Part shown: in pieces, positions 52,402 to 64,000 of the stretch
Numbering within the stretch: the first letter of the stretch is position 1
Layout of the letters: each line of letters begins with the position of its first letter
NCBI GenBank assembly: GCA_025526935.1
Contig: JAHLKD010000136.1
Span: forward strand, 1-64,000
Source of the DNA: Cladochytrium replicatum
Taxonomy: Eukaryota; Chytridiomycota; Chytridiomycetes; Cladochytriales; Cladochytriaceae
Length of the DNA: 64,000 nt
Reading direction: 5' to 3'
Program-made: the position numbers and the translations under genes
Notes under the pieces: model-generated
Seen by the model: only the letters and a program-made list of their open reading frames with translations
Told to the model about the DNA's origin: nothing
The model's database searches: none

Positions 52402-54795
52402 ATGCCGATCAAAGCCGAGCGAAAGAAGGTCATCGCCGAACAGACTCTGCACAAACAACCCAGCATCCGTCCTCCACGACTCAATGCTTTCAACAAATTC
52501 CAAGAATCCGTGTATTTCGGTGTGACCAAGCTTCGTGTTATGTATGGAGAGGCCAAAACAAAATCGTCGCACCAGCGTCCAACATCTGATAAGGGTCGAT
52601 TTACTTACTATTCCGTCGAGCCGCTCTTCGGGTGGTGGGGCCTCAACATGCGCATCCTCAGATCGCAAAGCGTGGCCCGGGTGGAGGTTTCGGACATCTA
52701 CGGGACAACAACCACGGCAGTCAACGGGACCTCGCACAACTACGCTGGATTGTACAAGGCCACTCCTGCGGAAGAGATGCTGCATCGCCGAGCATTGGAT
52801 CTCTTGCCTGTTTCGGACAGTAGCCAGGTGGGTGTTTTGCGGGATGCGGTGCACAGGGCGGTCGCGGAATTTATGGGAACAGAGTTTTGCCTCACCACCG
52901 CCACTGGGTACGGTTCCAACTACGTGGCTCTCCCCGCAATAGTGCAAAGCAACCGCACGGCGGTGATCCTCGATGCTCTGTGCCACAATTCCATGTTCAC
53001 GGGCGTGTTTGTCGGGCAGAGCCGGAATGTGTACAAGTTCAAGCACAACAACTTGAAGCATTTGGAAGAGATATTGCGGTTGTAGTTGGAAGGTTCGATC
53101 GGGTTGTGGTTGCCATTGAAGGTATGTTGCATTTTTTTGCCGATAACTTTGAAGAATGAACTAATCACTCGGACCATCGTATGTGCAGGTCTGTACAGTA
53201 TGGAAGGCGACTTTCCTCCCCTGAAAGGAATCCACGACTTGAAGAAGGGGTACAACTTTGTTCTCTTCTGCGACGAAGCCCATTCCTTTGTTTCCGTTGG
53301 TACAAACGGGCGAGGGTGTCTTGAGCACTGGAACGACGTTCACCCGGACGCCCCTGTGCCTTTGGATCTCATCGACATCCGCACCGCTACCCTTTCCAAA
53401 GCGATCGGTGGGATAGGCGGCATCATCGTCTATAAAGCGGAATTCAAAGCCGAGATCGAGCAACATATCGCCCAGCTTGATCCCAACTCCGAACTCCTTT
53501 CCCTGCCCACCTCAACCATGATCCAAGTCCTCACCGTGCTCAGCCAACCCTCGCGCATTAAGCAAAGTCTCGCTCGTCTATCCGCGATGGCTCGCTACTG
53601 CCGCGCTGAGCTCGCACGTGAGGGCGTCTACATCTACGGCGATAGCGACGCTCCGATCCTTCCCATTTGGGCCGGACGCGCTAGCAAGACTTCGGAGCTG
53701 TCCTACTTGCTGAGAACGAATGGTCTTCTTGGAAGCCCCATTACCACACCTGCGGTACCATTTTTCGAGAGTCGTGTGAGGGTCAACTTGTCGGCCGACT
53801 TTAAGGACGCCGATGTGGATCGACTCATCTCTGCAATTGTTGTTTCCGCCACCAAGGTTGGAATTCGCAAGAAAGGTCGCGCTGTGCCTCCTCGTCGCGC
53901 GCCTGCTTCGCTGGGACGTTCCGTTGCTCCCTGCGTGGCCGAAGACACAACCGAGGTGAATGCAGCCGTTGAAATGATCATGAAGCTGGTCGAACAAGCG
54001 GCTTTGACGTGCACATCCTCGTGGGGACCCGATGTCATAAATGCAGGCCACGCATCTCGAGTCCAATACGGTGTCGGGTCGGGATCCGCGCGATGGATAT
54101 CGGGCACATTCCCGCCTCATTTGGCCTTGGAAGAGCTTCTTGCGAAAAGAACTGGGACAGAAGTGGCTATGGTCTATCCCAACGGGCCTATCGGGATCGC
54201 TTCGACGGTTGCCGGGCTCTGTCGACCGCCTAAAGGCGGTTCATCTCGATTCTGCTTTTATTATCCGCGCCAAGTGGACAGTTGCGTGCGCGAAGGAATG
54301 CGGATGGTGCCGCCTGCGAGATCGACGAGGGGCCAACAACCCTGGTTTGCTGCGTACAAGACTGTGGATGAGTTGGCGGGCGAAATCGGTTCGAGTCGTC
54401 GTCGCGGGGCGAAAGAGGAGGCGGTGGAGTCGATCGTGTATCTGAAAGTCGTTGGCGACGATGACAACGAGATGGATCCGTACTCGATCCGTGAATCGAG
54501 GCTGTCGTGGTTCATTCGGCAGCTGGCGTCCCGATCAACGCGGAGGAGGAACGTGACATTGCTACTTCATGCAGACTCGCGAATCATCGACACGACGAAT
54601 TTGGCGAAACTGGATCCGAGTGTTTCTATTCTTACCGTTGGGACGTTAACGTCGCTTTGTCAGCTTCCCGGCGGGTACTTGGCGGGGCCGAAATGGTTGA
54701 TGCGAGAGCTGAGGTTCACCAGCAGGGACTACATGTTTTCAGCGTCCAATCCGCCTTTCATCATGAGTATGGCGTCCGCGGTGTTGGAGGGTTAG
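52402..54795 (+). pseudogene. Fused LCB2-LCB1-like serine palmitoyltransferase, with one frameshift
   Basis: Two exons (52402-53121 and 53189-54795) with a 67-nt GT-AG intron. The first half is an alpha-oxoamine synthase of LCB2 type: NYAGLY, a GTEFCLTTATGYGSN region, DALCHNS, the cofactor aspartate in DEAHSF, and the PLP lysine in TLSKAIGG near residue 310. The second half (from about residue 500) aligns with LCB1-type subunits: YGVGSGSARWISGT, LA.RTGTEVAMVYPNG, and TLTSLCQLPGGYLAG where the lysine is absent. It stops at FSASNPP..SMASAVLEG, short of the usual C-terminal domain. A one-base loss near 53076-53080 puts a stop before the intron. It is either a pseudogene or a sequencing error. 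The enzyme would condense serine and palmitoyl-CoA. Confidence 0.75.
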
Positions 54796-55921
54796 AGTAA
54801 GGCGGTGGAGTGAAGCGTCCTTTGAGTTCCAAAATTTGTCGTTTGGATTCTCCAATTGTGTTCTGTTTGAATTATGTTTTTGGATGTTCGCATACAAGTT
54901 AATATTCATCTATCCATTGTTTGGTTTTATTCACGATATCAACACTTTCGTCTTAGTACTACCCGTGATTGTTTGCTTTGGTCTTTATCTATGGTTTATT
55001 GTTTTTTTCTGTTCTTGTGCCGGAGCCTATCCTTCCGCTCAACGGCTCCTACCCCCTTTTGTTCCGGCTTCCCCTCATTTTGTTTTCGTTTGTCTCCATG
55101 ATGTTTTTTCTCTTCCTGTGTAACAATATGTAGCGAAAGAGAATTAACGGATGATCAAAGTAGAAAACGATCTAATTGTGCTTACATGACGCATGCATTG
55201 CAAATGGTATCCCCCTCTTTGACAACAACACTGGCATCCAGCTCAGTTCGTCTTCCTTGAGGTGGGAGGGCCGGGAACAATCTGCAGCGGAATGACTTGA
55301 CTGGCCAATTCGTCTTCCTCTCGGGGGAAGAGGGAATGCCCGCTGACGAGCTGGTAGTTCTTGAATTCCAGTATGCTGCATGATGATCATGGACAGATCC
55401 TGCTTGCGAACTCGAGTTGAGATGAGAGCGTCTTCACGGGTACTCTCCGAGTAAGAGCTCAAGCCTGTGATCACAAGGTTTCCTGTTTGATTTGCCATGC
55501 GTTTATATTCCTCATAAAGCTGTTCCCGCTTCTCTTGATCTTTAGTCAGCTAGAATACAAATGGCCATTTCCCTCCCTCCGACTTACACACGAAACTTGC
55601 GCACCATACAACGAACCTCGCATTTCCACACGTTAGGTAAAGGTTTTGCTTCACGCCTGTTCTCACGGCGTCTTACTGCTCCTACAACAACACGAAAGCA
55701 CAAACCGCCGCACCCGTCGCTCCCACACCCACTGCTAAGCCAAATCTGTGAAACAATCGCTCAACACTTCAAACAGACTAACGAGATGAGATCCGTTGGA
55801 TCTTCCATTCTATTGTTATCCCGCACGGCGATTTATGGTGCCGTTTGATGGTGAAAGAATACGAGAATATATTGCTGCCAAAACGATACACCCTTTTCTA
55901 TTTCCAGAACTACAACAGCCA
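54796..55921. other. Intergenic with two weak frames
   Basis: A minus-strand ATG frame at 55172-55498 (108 aa) and a plus-strand ATG frame at 55561-55848 (95 aa, Arg/Ser/Thr-rich start) face away from each other. Neither resembles a known family. No repeat was seen. Confidence 0.35.
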
Positions 55922-58900
55922 TTATCTTTTTCCACGACCAACCGTCCCCGCACCATTTTTTGTGAGCTTTCCCCGCAAAGTCTTCCGCTTTAGGAAAGAC
56001 TTCACTGCTTTGATTGCGCCGGATATCCGGCTTGGCACACCAGTCTTCGGAGGAGTCACAACCTTGGGTTCCAACGCTGCGACGATACCAGGATCATTGG
56101 GGTTGAATGGTGGCTCCTTCCCAATGAGCTTCGAGGAATCAATGTCCTTCAGGTCCTTGGCAAAGCTGTTGTACGTTTCGTAGCGGTTGCTATAGCCGCT
56201 GATCTCGCTCCGGCTGATCTCTTCGTTAGTACTTTGCTTTCGAGCAATCTCACTGGCGCGGGCGTCAATATCAGTCTTTAATTGCGCAAGAAGCACTCTC
56301 ATCTTCTGCATTTGGCTTTTCGTGAGGAAACGAGCTTTGTTATTGATGAATGCTGGCAGACAAAACAGATGGTAAAGCTATGAAAATTTCGCAAATCCGA
56401 TCATCTCACCTTTGAGTTTTGTCCCAAGTCCGGTGTACACTTCTTCTGTGGTAGAAGCTCCACTATAGATTGTTGATGGATCGATCTCTCCGGAACCGTC
56501 GTCTTTGGGTTTTACACCTTCGATTCCGTGGGGAAGGATGTCCCGATCAGGACCAGTCTCGCCCGTGACTTCTGCTGTCGAAATTGCAACGTCAATCGCA
56601 ATGCTACTGAGTTGCTCGGGGGTGATTGCTGAGGCCGTGTCCAGCACTGGAACAGTCGCCCCAGAAGTACTGCCCTCAAAGACTGTCCTGCCAACCGACA
56701 TTTCGCGCGAAACCTCGCTCAGCGAATCCCTCACAATCTCGGCGTTCACAATGGGATCGCGCTGCCGCAACTCGATCGGGAGCTGGGCCTGTGCCGCCAC
56801 TCGTCCCGAGGCGGTGGTAAACGTCTTTGAAAAGTATCGGGCGAAGGACGGGGAGTTCGAAAGCTTGAGTTTCAATTTCGGGCGGCGCAACATTCTCATC
56901 AATCGCTGAGAGATCGTTTGGTGAACGTTGTCGAGAGTTTCCGCATCGCGAAGTAGGGCCGATGGGAAGTTTTCTGAGCCGTCAGCTCCGTCTCGTGGGT
57001 CTGCAGGGACATTTCCGTTCTCGTCAACGCCTGGTAGTAGTGCATCACGGAGATCCGCGGCTTCTTGGGAACCTTCAGCTCCAACCTCGTCCGGTGAGGA
57101 TGCAACCTCGTCCATAGCTGTCTTTAGGTCCACCAATGCGCTGGACTCCACGCTACGATCAAAGGATGAAGTTACGGAAGATGAAGGATCACCAACTGGA
57201 GTTAAGTCTGGGTTGTCTGAACAAGAACCGGAGCACTGTGCGGAGGTTCGGATGTTGCGCTCGCTATCCCGCAGACGACCGACCGCCTTCTGCAGCGAAC
57301 GCCACTTGGCGCGCAACCTGGCCCATTTCAAGGCCGATCGGCTGGCTTCGTTTCCGCCCGAGTTTGCGTTGCTAGCGTGCTGGGTCAACTTGGAGTTGTA
57401 GCGCGTAAACACTTTGGACAGCGAGAAGTAGGCGGCGCGAATGTGATCCATCGCACGTGCGCCCCGTTCCCCGGATGAAGACGGATCACGGACATACGAA
57501 TCCGCCAAATCTGCAACCCGATCGACTGCGAGCTCCAGCGCTTCCCCTGTCATGTCCACCGCAACTGATCTGTACATGGTATCGCCGCGAGCAAGGGCAA
57601 TATATTGTGCATCGGACGGGACCTTGGCAAAAGTTGGCTTATTCCCAAGCGCACCTTTAACGGGGCCACGGGTCGAGGGCTCGGCATATTCAACGGAAGG
57701 GCTGGTGGTGGGATCCAGGAAATCAACGCCCTCAACATCCAAAGATACGATCTCGTGGAAGGCATCATCACTTGGAACATTGGGCATGTCAGCTTCGCGA
57801 ACATCCGCAGCCGTGTCTGCAACTGCAGTATAAACTTGGAAGACCGAATCAAACGCACGCTGATCCTGGAGCTCAATCGTCATGCCTGCTTGTTTTTTAA
57901 ACTCAAGGTCGTCACTTCGAGCATCAAGGGAAGCACGAAGATTGCTCAACGCAACTTTCAAGACGCGCATACGTTGGCGACTTGGTGGAGGGACCTTCTT
58001 TAACTCACTGACGATTACATGTGCCACGCTGGTCAGCGCTTCGTCGTAAGCCGTTGCCCCTGCGAAGAGCGAGCTTGGATCAACAGCGCCGCGGACCGAC
58101 GACTCGGACACGCCCTGCACTCCCGCCGGAAGTACTTTCGCCGACTTGAGGAAACTCTTCGCTAGAGAAAGGAACTTCAGCTCATGAGTTGCGGCGATCT
58201 CGTCAAGTGGACGCAAGTCAGGAAGTGGAATAGAATCGCGCAGGCCTGATGCCTCGGCTAGCGCGTTGTAGTTTGCTGCGACAGACTCGAGTCGAAAAAT
58301 CTTCTCTGAAGGTCGCACTTGTGGGTCTGACAGGTCAAGCTCTGTGATTGTGTCCTCAATCTCATCGGACCACGAGGAAAGCACCTTGTTGATGACATCT
58401 GAAGTGATCTTGGGATCCCCAGCGTCGTATCGCTGTATCAGCCTGGTTGTGATGATTTTTCGTGCCGAGTTGAGAGAATCCGCACCACCGACGAGCTTTG
58501 ATCCGACCAGCTCCCCTTCTTGCGTAAGCGACTCGATTTTCCCGTCCCAGTCAGGAAGGAGAGAGGAGTCGATGTTGTCCTTCAGGTAGCTCAGCATTTC
58601 CACCTCGTTTTTAGAAAGATCGGGTCGCCCACTTGGCTTGAAAGACCGCTGACGACGCTTAGTACAGGATTGCGAACCAGCTCGTATGAAAAGATGAAGT
58701 CGATTCCGTAGACCTCCACACTTTCCATTGTCTGCCATTCCACCCCACCTCTGCCATTTTTCTTCGGTGGCGGTTTCGTGTGCAACACCAGTTATGCCAA
58801 AGTTGTCGATCAGATCATCAATTTTTTGGTTGATTTGCGCGACTTTTTCATCCCAAAGAGAAGTATCCATTAAGCTTTTCTTTGCGTCATGAAGCGCAAT

Positions 58901-60666
58901 GAAGAGTCTGTCGATTTCAACGTCGTCATCAAAGGAAAAGTCGTCTGGCAATTTTGTCTCTTCGCTTGCCACCGAGTTCACTAAATCCAACGCCAACTGG
59001 AAAACCTCCAATTCTGGCGCCGTACGTTGGTTCGATCCAAGCAATACCTCCAGTTTGTTGTCGTAGTCTTGCAACTTCGACAGGCTATCCTGATATTCCG
59101 CAACTGTAGCATCCGGTTTGGCGAGAATGGTCTTTGCGTCTCTCGTTTTGGCACGAAGTTCCGCCACGTCGGCTTGACTGAGATCCTTGGAAGCGAGTTG
59201 TCGATACTTCTCTGCACGCCTTACTTTTGTGAGTAGTCGGTTGCGGATTTCCTGGGAGTATCCGCTTTGCTGCTCTCCGGCAAGCTTAGCAAGGTTGTCT
59301 GTGAACTTTTGTTTCACCGACTTTTGACCCGAGGGCGGGTTGAACAAGATTTTCTGGTCGGGTTTGGTCTTTCTAGCGTTGTTGAACTGTCGAGGAGGAC
59401 GATGAGATTGCACCTGATAGATTCAGAAGACCAGTACTCACATTTTTCAACTGAGTATTGACATCCACTATTTTTGCTTGGTACTCATTGGCCGTCAGCC
59501 TTAGTGCCTCTTACAACAAAATGTGAGATACTAAAACCGGCAAAAGGACAATTACTCACTTGCAATTGTTGTTCGACCCTCCTTTATTGCTTCAGGAGTG
59601 AACCCAGCAGGCCTCCAGCTGGAAAAGGCGTCAGCCTGACCAGCTGCCGTTGGCAAATCGATGAGCGACGCCATTTTGTTGAGAAAGCTCACGCGAGCGT
59701 CAACACCGAGGTCACGCTGTGCGAGCATGATGTTGACTGTTTTCTCATCGATGTCGCTAAAAAGAACTTTCGCCGTTGTGCCCTTGCCGTTAAATGCGTC
59801 TTTCTTTGCTTGATTCCATGCTGAGGGCGCCAATTGGCTTGTGTGTGGATTTCCCGCAGTCCGCATCCAAAATGACTGCATCGTCCTGGGCCAGTGCTCT
59901 CTGTCCTTAGGATGAAGAAAATGAGCGATCGAACCCGATTTCTATTTCAATGGTTCAAATCACATTCGAGATCACATGAATTTGGACTTACTGCCCCGTC
60001 GATTCCTGGCAAAATCTTCGACCTTTCGACGTTGTTTGTGAATACTTTGAGGAGCGCTTGGAATGAAGGTTTGTTAAGAATTTCATCACTGAGACTGTCG
60101 GCGACGCCTTGCACAAGCTTGCTAGATTTGTAGGCCGACTGGTCGGAGAACAACTCATGATTGTATAATGAGTCCATCATCTGCAAAAAGGAAAAGGTAC
60201 GAAAAGTGAGAACGATATAAGATTGCGAAGGTTAAAATTACCACTGCCAAATGGATGCCCGTCAATCCAGCTAGAAAGCAACAATAGACATGTTAAATCG
60301 ATCACCGTGTGCAAACTTTAACTCACTTTGTGACGTTCCTGTCCCATCAAGAAACTTGTTGGCAAGAAGATCCCACAAGACAGATCTATCTTCCTGAGCT
60401 TCCATTGAGTGCTCCTTGTCTAGTGACGTCGCCGGAGCACGCCCCAACAGAGTGTTTAAATCCTGCTTCATTTGTGCAAGCAGAGCCGAATCCTTCCCCT
60501 TTGTGCCAGCGAGTGTTGATGTAAGGTACCATTTATCCTTCAGCTCTGCCTTGACACTCGGAGCGCCATCATCGAAGATCTGGGCTTGAGCTCCGAAAAG
60601 GAGGGTGAGTACTATCAGGTATATGCACCTTGCAGCGAAGCTGCGTGCTTTCCATCTGGTTGCCAT
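55922..60666 (-). CDS. Large secreted protein of unknown function, 1459 aa, 7 exons
   Basis: Exons: 60666-60327, 60270-60242, 60180-59992, 59905-59560, 59509-59442, 59386-56410 and 56352-55922; introns are GT-AG, 50-86 nt, with matching phases. The ATG at 60666 begins a basic N-terminus and a hydrophobic core (IYLIVLTLLFGAQAQ), a signal peptide. The rest is acidic and rich in Asp, Ser, Ala and Leu, largely helical with scattered short coiled-coil stretches, ending in a very basic tail (FLKRKTLRGKLTKN). No catalytic motif is recognised. A segment at about 58600-58790 reads as an atypical Arg/Gly-rich peptide in the main frame but as normal protein in the next frame. The gene is divergent from a small secreted protein. 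Confidence 0.72.
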
Positions 60667-61026
60667 TGCTGCCAGTTCCGAGTGTTTGCACCACAAATGG
60701 GACGAATTTACGACGCAACCAACCAAGCGACTGCTGGAGTGTCTTCAACCCGACAGATACAAACGGGAAATTTTTTGTGATTGATTATTAATACTATTAT
60801 CTTCTTGGCAGTGGCACTGCATTCAGACATCAGCAAAATATAGCGCAAACTTGATGTTTTTAATTGCATACAACCAAAAATTTCAGATGGAAAAGAGGGG
60901 CTATTATTAATGGGAAAAGACGCCCATGGATATTGGCGACACAAGTCACTCTTGTGGTGGTTAGTGCGAGTGTGCCCCCTATTAAACGTCTGACATCTAA
61001 TTCGCCACCAATCGATATTCGGCACC
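60667..61026. other. Divergent promoter region between two secreted-protein genes
   Basis: 360 bp between the ATG of the 1459-aa protein (minus) and that of the 185-aa protein (plus). No gene is seen. A shared promoter is possible. Confidence 0.45.
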
Positions 61027-61584
61027 ATGTTCTTCTTCGTCTATCTGGCGGCATTTGTTGCTTTGCTCGATCAAGTCTTCGGGGTGCCCTTGAAGTCAGC
61101 GCTGACTCGCAGAGACTTGGACATTGAAACAGATCCATTAGCATCTCTCACAGCATTTCTTGGCGGCGCGGATGAGCTCGAAGCGCTGTACCGTCTTGCT
61201 CTTGCAGAGCGGGCACTTCTTCCAGACGGGACGGACTCTTCCAATTTTCAGGTTCTTCCGGGCCTTGAAAACGACTCCACTAAACTCTACAATCGCTTCG
61301 ACAGTGATGCTGCTCCTAGCGACGACTACGTAAACTTGAACGTGTGGATCTCGAGCACTGATCCGGCCGATATGGAGACTCAGTTTGGATACGGGGTGAT
61401 CGTTAAGAAATTCTTGAGCGGAGGAGGCGATGGATCAGTTGTGGAGACGCCGTCGCGTCGATTCGAAATGCTTGCGGTTCCAACTCTGAACGAGACCAGT
61501 GCTCTGGGAAACCTGAGGGTGTCATTCGGAACTATTCCTCTTTCCAACACAACTCTTGATGGGTCTGACGTCGTTGATACTTGA
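61027..61584 (+). CDS. Small secreted protein of unknown function, 185 aa
   Basis: A single-exon ATG frame with a signal peptide (MFFFVYLAAFVALLDQVFG). A dibasic RR at about residue 30 could be a processing site. The mature part is acidic and ends in a beta-rich segment (VNLNVWISSTDPADMETQFG and onward) with NET, NDS and NTT N-glycosylation sites. No domain is recognised. Its head-to-head arrangement with the 1459-aa secreted protein suggests shared expression. Confidence 0.65.
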   Translation: MFFFVYLAAFVALLDQVFGVPLKSALTRRDLDIETDPLASLTAFLGGADELEALYRLALAERALLPDGTDSSNFQVLPGLENDSTKLYNRFDSDAAPSDDYVNLNVWISSTDPADMETQFGYGVIVKKFLSGGGDGSVVETPSRRFEMLAVPTLNETSALGNLRVSFGTIPLSNTTLDGSDVVDT

Positions 61585-61987
61585 GTCTGAGATCAATAAA
61601 CAACAATACATCAAAGCTTCCAATCCGATCTTAAGATCTATTCGTCACACAATGTCTCAACGCTTAAAATCGAACCGGAAATCCATTTTTCTTAAACCAT
61701 TGAGGGTAGTTCGAGGAATTGTCGGCAGCCATCAGTTCATCCATGAGCCTTGGCATATCCTTTTCGCCGTCAAGACACTGAGTCGAAATTGGCACCAGGT
61801 AATTATTAATGGGTCCCACGACGCCACGCTCCAGGGACGGTAATTCCATGTTCCATCAAAATTTTGTACGTGCAAATTTCTCAGCACATCCACATGTGGC
61901 ACCAGAAAGCCCGCAGTAGCATTGTAGCTTGAGAACTTCCAACAAAAGGAGTGCAATCTGCCATCTTCACCACTCAACATTGCTCCA
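61585..61987. other. Intergenic, possible minus-strand gene end
   Basis: A minus-strand frame at 61664-61849 (ending WFKKNGFPVRF) and another at 61860-61980 with protein-like composition could be the last exons of a small gene, but I could not link them or find a start. It may instead be promoter sequence of the lectin-like gene at 61988. Confidence 0.3.
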
Positions 61988-64000
61988 ATGAATCTGTTCT
62001 CGCTCGTACTTGTGGGAGCTTTGTTTGTTGCTCGTGTCTCGGCAGACACATGGTACCTCCCTGATCTCGACTTGGAGGTTGGTGATCTATTGGACACCAG
62101 GACAGGTGAACAAATTAGCATCACTACGTTTGCTTCATTGATGGGAGTGGACCCCAAGAATGTCATTCAGTGAGTTGTTTCATCAGTCACCGTGGTATGT
62201 AATCTTACTTCGTTGCTCCATATAGACGAAGCTCAAGCAATGGAACTGTCTCCATCACTCCAACCAAACCCGGAAATTCCCGTGTTGTGAAGCCGAATTC
62301 ACAGGCTGTAGAGGTGCCGCTGAAAGATACCAGGACAACGAACTCCACCGCAAAGTACCCTCTCCGATCAAGCCCGGCCAGGCTCGCCCACTCTAAGCAA
62401 GCTCCACGGCTGATTAAGTTTACTCGTCGGGCGGCCCAGCCTCTGACCGCCTGCATTCCCCTCGTTTCTGAGAACCCATTTGCGAACAACTACCATCCAG
62501 CGCTTCTCAGTATTCCTGGCGCACAGCAGCGTCGAGCTCTAGGGGTAAGCTCCATTCCATTGCAAAGAGGGTGTCTAATGGAATATATCTTGGTCTCCAG
62601 AAAGCTGTCCCTTTGGCGTTGAACGGAATTCTGTGTCCCGCTGACACGCCTGCCCCCGGATGCACTTTCACTGTTACTGTCGACCAGACCATTGTCACGG
62701 GCATCACGTACGGAGTCACGGCCAGCGATGGGACTCAGTACACGCACACCGTCGGAAAAACTGAGAGCAAAAATAAGGGCGGTGCATTTACGAGCAGCAT
62801 GTCGGACTCTGTGGAGAAGAGCTATACCCAGTCCTATGCTAAAACGCAAGATGAGTCTTGGGCTGACACTACATCGAACACTCTACGAGTTGGCCGCACC
62901 AACTCAGTCAACACCATCACGTCTTCCACAGACACGAGCGGTGGCTCCTCTTCCAACTCCACCGAGAACAGTATGTGTCACACATTTTCTTGAATTTGAA
63001 GCTGGCCTAAAATTGATTCAAAAAAAGCGAACGGCTGGATGAATTCAAACAATGTTCATGGTGATGCTACGGTCAGCTATTCCTCCGGTATCTTCCCTGG
63101 TCCGTCGGGATCCGTTAGTGCTGGATATGCACGAGAATGGGGTAACAGCGGAAGCACCATGGACGGCTCAACAACTTCCGAGAATCACGATCACAGCGAT
63201 ACCCGTACGAATGAAAGCTCCTCATCAGCTTCGATTGACGCAGAGATCAGCCACAGTGGTCAGTCGGGATTTTCGAAATCTTTTATTCTTGTGTTGACAT
63301 CCAAATGTATAGGGACTCACAACACTGGCTGGTCGAACACGAACACGGACACATACGGAAGCACAAATGGCCACACCGAGGTAAACTTCCACGTTCTTCC
63401 TCCCTGCGATTGGAGCTGAAGGTTTTATGCGTGAAACATAGGGGGTATCGAGCGAGTCCAACTGGTCAATCCAACAAGGTACCGAGCAAAACGATGCGAA
63501 CGGGATCGATCACCGCGACGAGAAGAACTGGGCAAACACAACCACCGTCAGTAAAACGCTCACTGGCAGCTACGTTTTCCCGATAGCCCCGGGAAAGTGC
63601 CGTGTTCCCATTTGCTATTCGTGGGTCCAAGTAGTCACCACCCCGTTCATGTGCATCAACCAAAACAAAGAGTACAGCATGAACTACGTCGACTTTGCGT
63701 ATCTCGACACCGATCTCAACAACAAAGTCTCGTGCGTGCTGTCCACCATCTCGTGCGAGGACGTCGTGAACGATTACTTCCCCTCCGCACCTATTTCGGA
63801 CGCGATCAACACCGCGACCGCGCAAAACAGCATGGTCGTCGGTGACGTAATGGAGGCGAACAGCGTGGGGCTTCAGTCACTGAACGGAAAATACAAGCTA
63901 ACTCTCAAAGGAACTGGAGAGCTTGTTCTCACCCAGGGCTCCCTTACTCAACTCTGGCGAAACGGCATGAACTACCTTACAGCAGCAACTCACACTCCCC
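61988..64000 (+). CDS. Second secreted lectin-like protein, partial (window ends in exon 6)
   Basis: Exons: 61988-62169, 62226-62544, 62601-62970, 63028-63258, 63313-63380 and 63442 onward. The introns are 54-61 nt and fall at the same codons as in the gene at 27028-31718. Exons 1, 3, 4 and 5 have exactly the same lengths (182, 370, 231 and 68 nt); exon 2 is 9 nt longer. The signal peptide (MNLFSLVLVGALFVARVSAD) and the Ser/Thr-rich aerolysin-like middle are conserved, and exon 6 enters the lectin-like region. The C-terminal modules lie beyond the window. The nearly complete protein-level match suggests a fairly recent inverted duplication with both copies functional so far as visible. Confidence 0.82.

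Noticed and set aside
52985-53091. A 57-nt GT-AG intron (53029-53085) as the explanation of the frame break in the SPT-like gene
   Set aside because: Its length is a multiple of three so it would not fix the frame, and it would remove a conserved segment (YKFKHNNLKHLEE).

Overview
Eukaryotic nuclear DNA, most likely from a zoosporic (chytrid-type) fungus. Host genes carry many short GT-AG introns, mostly 50-70 nt. They encode a Hook-family adaptor, CCR4-NOT subunit NOT2, an M1 aminopeptidase, a sugar-nucleotide epimerase and secreted lectin-like proteins. There are no operons or ribosome binding sites. The chytrid assignment is an inference from gene content and intron style; no marker gene fixes the species.

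Positions 1-20450 are a nest of retrotransposons. Two nearly identical LINEs (A, 1166-8595; B, 15262-20437) lie on the minus strand. Each has an ORF1, an ORF2 (endonuclease, reverse transcriptase, Cys/His knuckle) overlapping it by ATGA, and a 5' leader that is almost pure (CT)n. Each 5' end stops 9-10 bp before a plus-strand tRNA gene (tRNA-Pro UGG at 8606, tRNA-Trp CCA at 20447). LINE B has intact frames. LINE A has a one-base deletion in ORF1, and its ORF2 is split by a young 2354-bp LTR element with 476-bp LTRs and a 5-bp target duplication. A more diverged, decayed LINE C (plus strand, 10361-14470) and further fragments lie between and to the left. A broken coiled-coil gene (about 8900-10360) sits among them.

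Positions 20800-34000 hold, on the minus strand, an M1 aminopeptidase (10 exons including a 12-nt micro-exon), a 420-aa protein of unknown function, a 13-exon secreted lectin-like protein of 1316 aa, and a 443-aa membrane protein. Positions 35500-49000 hold an epimerase with an acidic tail, a Hook protein (11 exons, 811 aa), two related short-chain dehydrogenases either side of a small membrane-anchored protein, and NOT2 with a long Q/G-rich tail. Positions 49600-52050 are a decayed copia element with a four-fold 51-bp repeat.

Positions 52400-54800 encode two successive oxoamine-synthase-like domains, an LCB2-like half followed by an LCB1-like half, apparently a fused serine palmitoyltransferase broken by one frameshift. 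Positions 55900-61600 hold a 1459-aa secreted protein divergent from a 185-aa secreted protein. The window ends inside a second lectin-like gene (61988 onward), a close paralogue of the one at 27-31.7 kb in the opposite orientation. Exon models were derived by hand from reading frames and splice signals; none was checked against transcripts.
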